64,000 nt of DNA from the NCBI RefSeq assembly GCF_000963925.1, contig NZ_BAMV01000010.1, positions 1 to 64,000 of the forward strand. Direction: 5' to 3'. Shown here one piece after another: positions 42,323 to 51,339 of this stretch (its first letter is position 1; every line of letters starts with the position of its first letter). The position numbers and the translations under genes are program-made. Below the pieces are notes generated by a model. It saw nothing but the letters and a program-made list of their open reading frames with translations, was not told the DNA's origin and ran no database searches. The DNA is from Acetobacter cibinongensis. Lineage in GTDB: Bacteria; Pseudomonadota; Alphaproteobacteria; Acetobacterales; Acetobacteraceae.

Positions 42323-44383
42323 TTACAATGCAGAAATGGGTGGCTCTGCATCCGCGCCCTTATAGGAGGCCACAAAGCGGGAGGCGAGTGCAATATCGTC
42401 CGCCGGATAACAGAACTGCAAACCGTTGCTATTTTCCAACGGCCAGACGTTCAGGCCTATATCATCATAAATGCGCAAAAACGGTGTTCCCACTTTCCAG
42501 AAAGCGGGTTTAACGCCTTCCTGCAACGCAAGATCCCGCAAACGCCAGATGGCAGATACGCTGTCATCCTCCGCGCCCGCAGGGTCACCCAGCCCCACCA
42601 AAAATCCTTCCCGGCGGAAAACAGGAATCACTGCCTCGCCGCCCTCACCTGTCACATAACCATCCGGCGTCATGGACGCGATATCCGGCAGGGCATGGTC
42701 CAATGTCAGATAGTGCTTTTGTGCGGCTGCATCCCAAGGTTTTACCCGCACTCGGCCTGGCAGCATAAGCCTGCTCACAACCAGCAGAAAAAACGCTACG
42801 GAGAGCGCAACCGTCCATCGGGCTGCGCCGGATGCGGGCAGAATGAACACCATCTCCCACCAACTTCCTGCTCCGTGGCGGGACGCCAGTGCAAAAATGC
42901 ACCCGAACAGGAGAAGCAAGCAAAGCAGTGTGGAGGTTGAAAGCGGCTCACTCAGCAAGCGGGCGCGCCGGTAATAGCAGGAGCGGAATGGTGCTATCAG
43001 AAAAGCAGACAGCGCCAGCACTACAGGCACCAGAACAGTGTTGCCGCGCACAAAGGTAATGACGGCCGCAATAACCAACAGGCCCAAGGTAGCCCGCCAT
43101 GCCAGCGTGACACGCTGTGAAAGACCAATGGCCAGGCCAATCAGCCCCACACCCATAACTGAAAGCAGATAGGTGCCTATGGTGCCCAGCCATGTGGCAC
43201 TTGCTGTATTCACCACCCCATATTTGGCAACGGGATCCAGCAACACCAGACAGATGAGCATGATGCCACATAGCGCGACCGTACCTGTGGCAACAGCTAC
43301 GGAGAATCCCGCTTCGCTATCTCTCACAAGCTGGCTGGGGCGGACCCGCCGCGGTGCCGCAGGCTTGGCCATACGGCTTTCTTTTTTGGCCGCAAGGGCA
43401 TCGTCCCCGCGCAGGAACAACTCATGCCCGGCAAACATAATACCCGCCATAAACAGCGGAATAATATAGTAAAACAGGCGGAAAATGAGCACCACGCCCA
43501 TGATCTGTGGTGCAGGCATATACGGGCCCAGCGCCAACAGCATGGCACCATCAAACACGCCAAGCCCACCGGGTACGCTTGCCACAAGTCCGGCTGTGTA
43601 GGAGGCAATATAAATTGCCAGAAACGAGCCGTAGTCAATCTGCACCCCTGCGGGAAGCAACACATACGCAATGGCTGCCGTAGCTGCCACATCCGCCGCA
43701 GCAACAGTTGTCTGCAAGACCGCCATGATGGGGGATGGCAGGTCAATGGTATGCTGCCGCACCGTCAGATGCCGCATTTTGAAGGTCAGGCCAATATAAG
43801 CCAGGACCGCAAGCCACAGCGCGATGCCAACCCCGGCAAGCACGCTGGCGGGCACATGCGCCCCGGCCATGGGAATAACCGAAGGCTCCCACACCAGCAC
43901 GCCGCCGATAAGAACAGCAGCGCCAAGCAGATAGGTGGCAGAGCAAAACGCAATAATCTGGGCAATGCAGAAAGAACTGACACCCCAGTTGCGGTAAAGC
44001 CTGTACCGCACAGCAGCACCGGAAACCGCTGAAAACCCAAGATTGTGGGACAGCACGTAGGAGCAAAAAGCCGCAAAGGCCGTTCGGCCAAAGGACAGAT
44101 GCCCATACCCGACCTGCACAACGGCAAGGCGGTCATAAAACGACAGAATAAAGTAGGACAGAAAGGTACACGCCACCCCAAGCCCAAGCTTCCAGCCCGG
44201 TATAGCCTCCATGGCCATACGGATGTCCGCAAGGCGCAGGTGCCGTAATTCATGTTGAACTACGGCTATGGCCGCCACCATCAGCAGCAAGCCAAGTAGA
44301 TGCGGCAGGTGCTTGAGCCACCGCTTCCACCCCTGTGGCTTAGGCTTGGATCCCTGCGGAGCAGATGGCGTGTTATCTACCAT
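42323..44383 (-). CDS. MprF-like lysyl-phosphatidylglycerol flippase with shortened synthase domain
   Basis: A 686-residue MprF-type protein. Residues about 20-330 are the flippase-like domain (SHNLGFSAVSGAAVRYRLY and VASVPGGLGVFDGAML), residues about 365-535 a further membrane block, and from about 540 a cytoplasmic DUF2156-like domain. Full-length MprF proteins are about 840-870 residues and carry two GNAT-like folds; here the first fold is present (EAVIPVFRREGFLVGLGDPAGAEDD) but the sequence stops shortly after YDDIGLNVWPLE, where the family normally continues with the KLGEEA segment and the catalytic half. Only 50 bases separate the stop from marC. Behind lysS by 16 bases. Confidence 0.82.
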   Translation of the reverse strand: MVDNTPSAPQGSKPKPQGWKRWLKHLPHLLGLLLMVAAIAVVQHELRHLRLADIRMAMEAIPGWKLGLGVACTFLSYFILSFYDRLAVVQVGYGHLSFGRTAFAAFCSYVLSHNLGFSAVSGAAVRYRLYRNWGVSSFCIAQIIAFCSATYLLGAAVLIGGVLVWEPSVIPMAGAHVPASVLAGVGIALWLAVLAYIGLTFKMRHLTVRQHTIDLPSPIMAVLQTTVAAADVAATAAIAYVLLPAGVQIDYGSFLAIYIASYTAGLVASVPGGLGVFDGAMLLALGPYMPAPQIMGVVLIFRLFYYIIPLFMAGIMFAGHELFLRGDDALAAKKESRMAKPAAPRRVRPSQLVRDSEAGFSVAVATGTVALCGIMLICLVLLDPVAKYGVVNTASATWLGTIGTYLLSVMGVGLIGLAIGLSQRVTLAWRATLGLLVIAAVITFVRGNTVLVPVVLALSAFLIAPFRSCYYRRARLLSEPLSTSTLLCLLLLFGCIFALASRHGAGSWWEMVFILPASGAARWTVALSVAFFLLVVSRLMLPGRVRVKPWDAAAQKHYLTLDHALPDIASMTPDGYVTGEGGEAVIPVFRREGFLVGLGDPAGAEDDSVSAIWRLRDLALQEGVKPAFWKVGTPFLRIYDDIGLNVWPLENSNGLQFCYPADDIALASRFVASYKGADAEPPISAL

Positions 44384-44399
44384 TCAACCCGTGGTCCGC

Positions 44400-46028
44400 T
44401 CAGGCCTGCTGGTCACGCAGAAGGGCGGCTTCAATCAGGGCAACCGTCTCTGCCACCCCATACAGCGCAACAAACCCACCAAAGCGCGGGCCTTCCTTCT
44501 GGCCTAACAGCACTTCATACAAGCAGCCAAACCAGCTTCTCAGTGGCTCAAACTCGTGCCGCTTACCAATCTCGAAGACCAGATTTTGAAGTGTTGAAGC
44601 ATCCGCTGCCTCTCCCTCATAGCCACGGAGGGCGTCAGCAAGATCAACCAGTGCTGCACGTTCCTTCTCACTTGGAGAGCGGAATGTTTTGGCAGGGCGT
44701 ACAAAGTCTGCGTAGTAGGCAATGGCGTGACGGGCCAGGCCTGCAAGCATGGGGTGTGTTTCAGGTGAAACATCCGCATCGTACCGACGAATGAAGCCCC
44801 AGAGCACTTCTGGCGTTTCCGCATTGGCCACGCTGGCAAGATTTAACAGCATACCAAAGGATATAGGTGAGCCTGCGTTCTCTTCAATCTCGCCCTTGGT
44901 GATGAACCATGCCGGATTAGCCCGCAGATCCACACCCTTGGGGTCTGTTGCCTGAAGAGGTTTGGCCTTTTCAAGGTGGGTCAGGTAGTCATCCGCTGTT
45001 TTGGGAATGACATCAAAATACAGCCGTTTCGCCCGCTGTGGCTGGTTAAACATGAATTGCCCAAGGCTTTCCTGCGGGGCATAGCGGAGCCATTCCTCCA
45101 CCGACAGGCCATTTCCCTTGGATTTGGAAATTTTTTGGCCCTGCTCGTCCAGAAACAGTTCGTATGTCAGACCGGCAGGCGGCTCTCCGCCCAGAATGCG
45201 GCAAATTTTTCCTGAGAGACGCACGCTGTCAATCAGGTCTTTGCCGGACATTTCGTAGTCGACCCCCAGAGCATACCAGCGCATAGCCCAGTCGGCCTTC
45301 CACTGCATTTTGGCATGGCCACCCGTTACCGGTGTCTCAAACACTTCGCCGGTGGCAGGGTCTGTCCAGCGTACGGTTCCGGCTTCCGCATCCACGGCAT
45401 CCATCTTCACCTGCATGACCTCACCCGTGCGGGGGTGAAGCGGCAGAACAGGTGAGTAGGTCGCACGGCGGTCCGGCCCAAGCGTGGGCGCTATAACGCC
45501 CACCACTTCCTCATGCACTTCCAGCACGCGTTTCAGTGCGGCATCAAAGCGGCCGCCCGTATAATACGCTGTGGAGGACGCGAACTCGTAATCAAAGCCA
45601 AAACTATCGAGAAAGCTGCACAGGCGAGCGTTGTTATGGGCAGCAAAGGAGTCGTGAGTGCCAAATGGGTCCGGCACACGGGAGAGCGGCTGGCCAATAA
45701 ATTTTTCCAGCATGTCCCGGTTGGGCACGTTATCTGGCACTTTGCGCAGGGCATCCATGTCATCCGAAAACGCCAGCAACCGCGAGGGGCGGCCTGTCAG
45801 CGCCGTATAGGCCTGACGCACCCAAGATGTCCGTGCAACCTCGCCGAACGTGCCAATATGCGGCAGGCCGGATGGACCGTAACCTGTCTCAAGCAACGCT
45901 GGGCGTGCATCCTCATCTGCCCCGGCTTTGGCCGTACGGGCATCAACATGGGTGGCTAATTTGCGCGCCTCCTCAAAAGGCCAGGCGCGCGGAAGGGTGG
46001 GTTCGGGTGCTGTACGGCTATCTGACAT
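44400..46028 (-). CDS. lysS: Lysyl-tRNA synthetase, class I
   Basis: A 542-residue class I (archaeal-type) LysRS, the form found in many alphaproteobacteria instead of class II. The HIGH-like signature is [11 protein letters not shown] (about 54-64) and the KMSKS loop is [11 protein letters not shown] (about 302-312); ETGYGPSG precedes the first. It charges tRNA-Lys with lysine. The gene directly precedes an MprF-like gene that would use Lys-tRNA as lysine donor if its synthase domain were complete, an informative pairing. Divergent from the cinA-like gene. Confidence 0.95.
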   Translation of the reverse strand: MSDSRTAPEPTLPRAWPFEEARKLATHVDARTAKAGADEDARPALLETGYGPSGLPHIGTFGEVARTSWVRQAYTALTGRPSRLLAFSDDMDALRKVPDNVPNRDMLEKFIGQPLSRVPDPFGTHDSFAAHNNARLCSFLDSFGFDYEFASSTAYYTGGRFDAALKRVLEVHEEVVGVIAPTLGPDRRATYSPVLPLHPRTGEVMQVKMDAVDAEAGTVRWTDPATGEVFETPVTGGHAKMQWKADWAMRWYALGVDYEMSGKDLIDSVRLSGKICRILGGEPPAGLTYELFLDEQGQKISKSKGNGLSVEEWLRYAPQESLGQFMFNQPQRAKRLYFDVIPKTADDYLTHLEKAKPLQATDPKGVDLRANPAWFITKGEIEENAGSPISFGMLLNLASVANAETPEVLWGFIRRYDADVSPETHPMLAGLARHAIAYYADFVRPAKTFRSPSEKERAALVDLADALRGYEGEAADASTLQNLVFEIGKRHEFEPLRSWFGCLYEVLLGQKEGPRFGGFVALYGVAETVALIEAALLRDQQA

Positions 46029-46182
46029 GCGCGGAAGCTATGAACTGGACCGCGCTTGGTCAATCTAAAAACAAGAGCCGAGCGCCTATGGCACGTTTTT
46101 TCCACCCATTGACCCGCCACCAAGCCCGCCCCATCCTACAAAAATACTTTGCGCCTCTGCGCTGCTGAAAGGAGCCTTTTCC

Positions 46183-46935
46183 ATGCGTCGCACCGCCGCT
46201 CTTATTTTGATTGGCAATGAAATCCTCTCCGGGCGCACCCGGGATGATAACATCCAGTTTCTGGCAACACGTCTGGGTGAACTTGGTATTCCGCTGCGTG
46301 AAATCCGGGTCATTCCAGATGTGCGCGAAACAATCATCCTGACGGTCACGGAACTGCGGGCAAAATTTGATGAGGTTTTTACAACCGGCGGCATTGGCCC
46401 CACGCATGATGACATTACGGCCCCGTGCGTTGCAGAAGCCTTTGGTGTGCCGTGGGAATTCCATCCCGCAACATATGACATGCTGAAAGCCCAGTTTGGG
46501 GAAGACTTCAACACAGCCCGCCAGCGCATGGCCAAACTGCCCCGTGGTGCCACGCCCATTCCCAACCCGGTTTCCCGCGCACCAGGTTTTTCCATTGGGA
46601 ATGTGCATGTTATGGCCGGAGTGCCCCGTATTATGCGGGCTATGTTTGATGAACTCGCACCAAGCCTCACACCCGGCTCACCCGTGCAATCGCGCACATG
46701 GTACACAACAAACCTGTTTGAGGGCACGATTGCTGATGGGCTGGAAGCAATCCAGAACACTTATCCGCAGCTTGATCTTGGTTCCTACCCCTTCCACCGC
46801 GATGATGGACGGCGTGGCGTGGCGCTGGTTGCCAAAGGTCAGGATCAGGATGCTCTGACACAGGCCGCGCAGGCCATTTATACCCTTCTCAAAGAAAAAG
46901 GCGGTGCCCCCGTTGAAGGAGAGCCACCGCCCTGA
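46183..46935 (+). CDS. CinA-like molybdopterin-binding domain protein
   Basis: A 250-residue protein corresponding to the N-terminal COG1058 domain of CinA (MoaB/Mog fold). Seen: ALILIGNEILSGRTRDDN (about 6-23), VFTTGGIGPTHDDIT (about 65-79), LPRGATPIPNPVSRAPGF and VHVMAGVPRIM. The C-terminal nicotinamide-nucleotide amidase domain of full CinA is absent. Stand-alone COG1058 proteins may hydrolyse ADP-ribose or related nucleotides. AAAGGAG lies at good distance from the start. Confidence 0.88.
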   Translation: MRRTAALILIGNEILSGRTRDDNIQFLATRLGELGIPLREIRVIPDVRETIILTVTELRAKFDEVFTTGGIGPTHDDITAPCVAEAFGVPWEFHPATYDMLKAQFGEDFNTARQRMAKLPRGATPIPNPVSRAPGFSIGNVHVMAGVPRIMRAMFDELAPSLTPGSPVQSRTWYTTNLFEGTIADGLEAIQNTYPQLDLGSYPFHRDDGRRGVALVAKGQDQDALTQAAQAIYTLLKEKGGAPVEGEPPP

Positions 46936-46971
46936 AACGTTTTATGAGGTGTCGGCAGTCTGACCTGGTGC

Positions 46972-47928
46972 TCAGGTCAGGCTGTCACGCCCCATAGCCA
47001 GAAATTTTTCCCGGCGTAATTCTTTGAGGCGAGCAGGAACAAGACCCACCAGTTCCTTCAGTTCTTCGGCTATCACGGTGTGAACGGATTGAAGGGCTGC
47101 TTGCGGGTCACGCTGAGCACCGCCCACTGGCTCCTGAATAATCCGGTCTACCAACCCGAGACGGTGCAGATCCTGCGCCGTCAGGCGGAGTGTCTCGGCT
47201 GCTGTGCTGGCCTGCTTAGGGTCACGCCACAAAATGGAAGCGCAAGCCTCCGGCGAGATCACGGAGTAAATGGCATGCTCCAGCATCAGAACCCGGTCAC
47301 CGGCTCCCAACGCTACAGCGCCACCTGAACCGCCTTCACCAATCACCGTAGCAATCAGGGGAACCGGAGCGTCCAGACAGACCTCAATAGACCGGGCAAT
47401 GGCTTCAGCCTGGCCACGTTCTTCCGCATCAATACCCGGCCACGCGCCAGCCGTATCAATGAATGTGAGAATCGGCAGGTTAAAGCGTCCGGCGAGCTTA
47501 ACCAGCCGCTGTGCCTTGCGGTAGCCTTCAGGCCGCGCCATGCCAAAGTTATGGGCCAAGCGGGTTTCAAGATCAGAGCCACGCTCTGTCCCAATGACGA
47601 CCACAGGCGCACCATCAAAGCGGCCAATGCCGCCTATAATGGCTTTGTCATCCGCGTACAGCCTATCCCCGGCAAGAGGGGTAAAGTCTGTCAGCAGGGC
47701 CTTGATGTACTCCTGCGTGTGCGGGCGCTGAGCATGACGGGCAACCTGCACCTTCTGCCAAGGGCTGAGCTTGGCATAAATGGTACGCAGGTGCTTCTCC
47801 GCCTTATCCTGAAGGCGGACCGTCTCTTCTGCAATATTGACCCCGTTCGGGTCGGTCATTTGCCGCAGTTCGTCGATCTTGTTCTCAAGTTCGGCGACGG
47901 GCTTTTCGAAATCCAGGAACTGACGCAT
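46972..47928 (-). CDS. accA: Acetyl-CoA carboxylase, carboxyltransferase alpha subunit
   Basis: A 318-residue AccA. With AccD it transfers carboxyl from biotin to acetyl-CoA, the first step of fatty acid synthesis. MRQFLDFEKPVAELE is the conserved N-terminus, so the ATG at 47928 is preferred over a TTG at 47964. Also seen: GGIGRFDG, FGMARPEGYRKAQRLVKLA (about 130-148), FIDTAGAWPGIDAEERGQ and GEGGSGGAVALG, YSVISPEACASILWRD. A CTGACCT / AGGTCAG hairpin spans the stop codon (46960-46980). It follows xerD by about 70 bases and is likely in its operon. Confidence 0.97.
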   Translation of the reverse strand: MRQFLDFEKPVAELENKIDELRQMTDPNGVNIAEETVRLQDKAEKHLRTIYAKLSPWQKVQVARHAQRPHTQEYIKALLTDFTPLAGDRLYADDKAIIGGIGRFDGAPVVVIGTERGSDLETRLAHNFGMARPEGYRKAQRLVKLAGRFNLPILTFIDTAGAWPGIDAEERGQAEAIARSIEVCLDAPVPLIATVIGEGGSGGAVALGAGDRVLMLEHAIYSVISPEACASILWRDPKQASTAAETLRLTAQDLHRLGLVDRIIQEPVGGAQRDPQAALQSVHTVIAEELKELVGLVPARLKELRREKFLAMGRDSLT

Positions 47929-47999
47929 GGGCAAAGCGGATAGCACAGTCACGCGTAAAACCAAGTCACTTCGTGCATCACAGCACGCATAGTATGCAT

Positions 48000-48935
48000 T
48001 TAACCGGCTTTTTCCGCTCTTTCACCTGTTTGTGTGGCAAGCGGATGATAGGCTTCCACCACTTTTTTCAGCCGCTCTGTCTGCACATGGGTGTAAATTT
48101 GCGTGGTCGCAATGTCCGCGTGGCCCAGGAGCAGTTGTAGCGCCCGGAGGTCCGCCCCATGCGCCAAAAGATGCGTGGCAAAAGAATGCCGTAAAACATG
48201 GGGGGAAAGCCGCGCGGGGTCTATGCCCGCACGTAAGCCTGTTTCATGTAATATTTTATCAAAGGCTTGCCGGGTCAGTGCACGGCTTGGGTCACGCCCA
48301 GGGAACAGCCACGGGCTTTCACGCCATGCATCGCAGGCATGAAGCTCCAAGGCTGCGTCACGCCCACTCTCGGAAATCGGCACAAGCCGCTCCCGTCCGC
48401 CTTTCCCGCGGATCAGCAACATGGGCTTCTCGCCCCTCAGGGCTTCTCGCGGAAGGGAGAGCAGTTCGGAAATACGCAAACCAGAGGCGTAAAGTAGCTC
48501 CAGTGCCGCTTTTGCCACCAGAGCGCGGCGCTTTTGCGCAACGCTAGCCCCTTCTGCCGGTACACAGGCCTCCAGAAGCGCCACGACCTCCGATTCGGAG
48601 AGGAAATGCGGCAAGGATGCGCTTGGGCGTGGCGAATCCAGCAGGCTGGCCGGGTTATCTGTTCTGATCCCTTCCCTCAGCAGGAAAAGATAAAACTGCT
48701 TGATGCACGACACCCTGCGCGCCACCGTTCGACGGCTCTGCCCGTCAAGGGTCAGGTCAGCCATCCAGGCGGCAAGTTCTTCGGTCTTGGCATAGACCAG
48801 CAGGACGCCCTGCGCCGCCAGAAAGGCAGAGCAGGACTCCAGATCAGCACGGTAAGCGGAAATCGTGTTTGGAGAGGCAGCACGTTCCGCCGCCAACATC
48901 TCCAGAAACGGTTCCACTTCGTGGCCAACCGCCAT
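48000..48935 (-). CDS. xerD: Tyrosine recombinase XerD
   Basis: A 311-residue tyrosine recombinase. An N-terminal SAM-like DNA-binding domain (about 8-95) is followed by the catalytic domain with Arg in YASGLRISELL (about 154-164), Lys in RGKGGRERLVP, HVLRHSFATHLL (His and Arg, about 250-261), the second His in GHADIATTQIYTH and the Tyr nucleophile in the same segment (about 286). With XerC it resolves chromosome dimers at dif. Its start codon overlaps the stop of the preceding small gene by one base. The accA gene follows. Confidence 0.93.
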   Translation of the reverse strand: MAVGHEVEPFLEMLAAERAASPNTISAYRADLESCSAFLAAQGVLLVYAKTEELAAWMADLTLDGQSRRTVARRVSCIKQFYLFLLREGIRTDNPASLLDSPRPSASLPHFLSESEVVALLEACVPAEGASVAQKRRALVAKAALELLYASGLRISELLSLPREALRGEKPMLLIRGKGGRERLVPISESGRDAALELHACDAWRESPWLFPGRDPSRALTRQAFDKILHETGLRAGIDPARLSPHVLRHSFATHLLAHGADLRALQLLLGHADIATTQIYTHVQTERLKKVVEAYHPLATQTGERAEKAG

Positions 48936-49207
48936 TAGTGGGCTGGCGCCGCCACAGGTGCAGAGGCAGCCGGAGCAGCTGCCGGCGCGGCATCCGGCTG
49001 TGCGGGTACAAGGGGTGTGACCAACGGCGCAGGTGGCGGCGGAGGCGGTGCAATAACCGTAGGGGCAGCAGCCTGCGGCGCAGCCAGAGGAATATCACGG
49101 TGGACAGGCTGGGGTACCGGCGCATGGGCAGACAGACCAAGTGCTGCAAAACCACCCAAAAGTGCGACGCAAACCACGGCCGCAACAACAAGAACCATAC
49201 GGTTCAT
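48935..49207 (-). CDS. Small Ala/Pro-rich membrane-anchored protein
   Basis: A 90-residue protein: a short N-terminal cytoplasmic end, one membrane segment (about 5-24), then a periplasmic tail composed almost entirely of Ala, Pro and Val, with a run of six prolines. No family is recognised. The ATG at 49207 has GGAGAGC at good spacing, so it is preferred to a TTG at 49225. Its stop overlaps the xerD start (TAATG), indicating coupled translation. The tail could span periplasm or peptidoglycan; the role is unknown. Confidence 0.75.
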   Translation of the reverse strand: MNRMVLVVAAVVCVALLGGFAALGLSAHAPVPQPVHRDIPLAAPQAAAPTVIAPPPPPPAPLVTPLVPAQPDAAPAAAPAASAPVAAPAH

Positions 49208-49270
49208 ACTTTTGCTCTCCGACAACAGAGGTTAGATGTGTTCTTTCTGCTCTATGGTAAGCTGCGTTCC

Positions 49271-51004
49271 ATGTCATCACGTATCTCGTCTTCCCTATCT
49301 GATACGGCGGATCCCCCGCCGATCCCCCTTGATCTGGAAAGGGTGAGCCATCGGTCTGGTGCCGGGCTTCTTCCATCCGGGCGCAGCATTGTGCTTGTTG
49401 GCCTGATGGGCGCGGGCAAAACAACCATAGGGCGCAGACTGGCCACACGTCTGGGCCTGCCTTTTGTTGATGCCGATGTAGAAATTGAGCGCGCAGCGGG
49501 CTGCTCCATTGCTGATGTGTTCCGCCTGTATGGAGAACCCGCCTTCCGGGACGGAGAACGCCGGGTTATCCGCCGCCTGCTTGAGGGGCCACCCATGGTT
49601 CTTGCCACCGGCGGCGGTGCCTTCATGAATGCCCAGACACGGGCATTTGTGCGGGAACGTGCCATTTCCGTGTGGTTGCGCTGTCCGCTCCCCATCCTAC
49701 TCCGCCGCGTGCAAGGGCGCTCACACCGCCCCCTTCTGAACGATACATCCCCCCGTGATGTGCTGGCGCGCCTGATTACCGAACGCCACCCGATTTATGC
49801 CGAAGCTGATATCGTTGTTGATTGCGGAGAATATAACGTGGACCACAGCACCACCCGTGTGATCGAAGCACTGGCCCTCTCCCGCAGGCCTGTACGGCTC
49901 CCGATTGATCTGGGGCATACGACGTATGACATTGTTATCGGCACGGACCTCATCTCCCGTACCGGGGCGCTCTTGGCGCCCCTGCTCCCGCAAAAGCGCG
50001 TCATCATCATTACGGATGAAAACGTGGCGAGGCATCACCTCCCCAAGCTCCACGCTGCCCTGCGGGAGACGGATATACAGTTTCGCACCCTCACCGTTAA
50101 ACCGGGCGAGCACTCCAAAAGCTTCGCAACCTATGAACGCCTGATCGACAGCATTCTGGAAGAAGGCGTGGAGCGTAAAACAACCATTATCGCCTTTGGC
50201 GGCGGTGTGGTGGGGGATCTGGCCGGATTCATTGCGGCCTCCACGCTCAGGGGGCTGCCATTTGTGCAAATTCCCACCACTCTGCTGTCACAGGTCGATT
50301 CTTCCGTTGGGGGTAAAACAGGCATCAACACCCGGTGGGGCAAAAACCTTGTCGGAGCCTTCCACCAACCCCTGTGCGTGCTGGCGGATGTCTCGACACT
50401 CAGCACCCTCCCTCATCGCGAGTTGGTTGCGGGTTATGCCGAAATTGTGAAGTCCGGCCTGATAGCAGACCCAGCCCTCTTTGAATGGTGTGAGAAAAAC
50501 GGTGAAGCCCTGCTGGATGGTGACCCTGAAACACAGGCAGAAGCCATCCGACGGGCCTGCGCCTTCAAAGCCAGAGTGGTGGCGGACGATGAACGGGAAC
50601 AGCACAGCAGCGGTGGCCGCGCCCTTCTGAATCTGGGCCATACGTTCGGTCACGCTCTTGAGGCCGAACTGGGCTACGATGGCCGCCTGCTTCATGGAGA
50701 AGGAGTCTCCATAGGGTTGCGGCTGGCCTTCATGCTGTCCGTAAAGCTGGGCCTCTGCCCCGCGCAGGATCTGGAGCGCGTGACCGCCCATCTGAAGCGC
50801 CTGAAAATGCCTGCACAAATCAGAGATCTGCCATACAGCTTCCGCGCATCAGACCTCATGGCACATATGCAACGCGACAAGAAAATGCAGGACGGGCAAC
50901 TCTCCTTCGTGCTGGTGCACGGAATCGGTCAGGCCTTCACAAGCCGGAATGTTCCGGCTGAAACCGTCCATCAGGTGCTGCTGGATGATGGCTGCACGCC
51001 TTAG
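49271..51004 (+). CDS. aroKB: Fused shikimate kinase / 3-dehydroquinate synthase
   Basis: A 577-residue fusion of two shikimate pathway enzymes. Residues about 38-205 are shikimate kinase: P-loop GLMGAGKTT (44-52), the DAD shikimate/Mg motif (about 67-69), ATGGGAF (112-118) and the RPLLND lid. Residues about 210-577 are 3-dehydroquinate synthase: TDENV, GEHSKS, GGGVVGDLAGF, QIPTTLLSQVDSSVGGKTGIN and the zinc-binding GHTFGHALE (about 460). The two do not act consecutively (steps 2 and 5). The ATG at 49271 is chosen since upstream sequence in frame is low-quality and overlaps the promoter of the divergent small gene. Confidence 0.95.
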   Translation: MSSRISSSLSDTADPPPIPLDLERVSHRSGAGLLPSGRSIVLVGLMGAGKTTIGRRLATRLGLPFVDADVEIERAAGCSIADVFRLYGEPAFRDGERRVIRRLLEGPPMVLATGGGAFMNAQTRAFVRERAISVWLRCPLPILLRRVQGRSHRPLLNDTSPRDVLARLITERHPIYAEADIVVDCGEYNVDHSTTRVIEALALSRRPVRLPIDLGHTTYDIVIGTDLISRTGALLAPLLPQKRVIIITDENVARHHLPKLHAALRETDIQFRTLTVKPGEHSKSFATYERLIDSILEEGVERKTTIIAFGGGVVGDLAGFIAASTLRGLPFVQIPTTLLSQVDSSVGGKTGINTRWGKNLVGAFHQPLCVLADVSTLSTLPHRELVAGYAEIVKSGLIADPALFEWCEKNGEALLDGDPETQAEAIRRACAFKARVVADDEREQHSSGGRALLNLGHTFGHALEAELGYDGRLLHGEGVSIGLRLAFMLSVKLGLCPAQDLERVTAHLKRLKMPAQIRDLPYSFRASDLMAHMQRDKKMQDGQLSFVLVHGIGQAFTSRNVPAETVHQVLLDDGCTP

Positions 51005-51339
51005 AAAACCGCCAATTTCTCTGTATGTTTCTTGTATTTAGCGCACCACGCCGCAATTCCGCCTTATTCTGAAAGGAGACAGACGCGGCATTGGTGAATT
51101 CACCATGTTCAAAGCAAGACGTTAAAAGCTGAATACTACTATGCAGCAGCTACATCTTGGGAAACCGAAATGAACTGTTGCAAAGAAAACACGGTTATGG
51201 CTTCTAATTGCATTAAGCATGAAGCTGCGGGTTTCTATTTTGGAACCTATCGTTTTATACGGCTTTAGGCATCTTGCTGGGTCTGACTGCTAAATGGTTA
51301 GCGGCAGAGTCGAACAGATGAAATATTGAGGACGAAAAA
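51005..51339 (+). other. Long leader region upstream of ompA
   Basis: A 335-base gap between aroKB and ompA without any coding frame I trust; it must contain the ompA promoter and a long untranslated leader. An AAGGAGACAGA sequence at about 51075-51085 looks like a ribosome-binding site but leads only to a six-codon frame. No terminator for aroKB is evident. Confidence 0.4.

Noticed and set aside
48869-49270. Upstream extension of aroKB
   Set aside because: Arg/Cys-rich low-quality translation antisense to the small Ala/Pro gene; the kinase domain begins normally after the ATG at 49271.
51075-51126. Upstream peptide gene before ompA with its own ribosome site
   Set aside because: It encodes only about six codons and no start-stop arrangement suggests attenuation.
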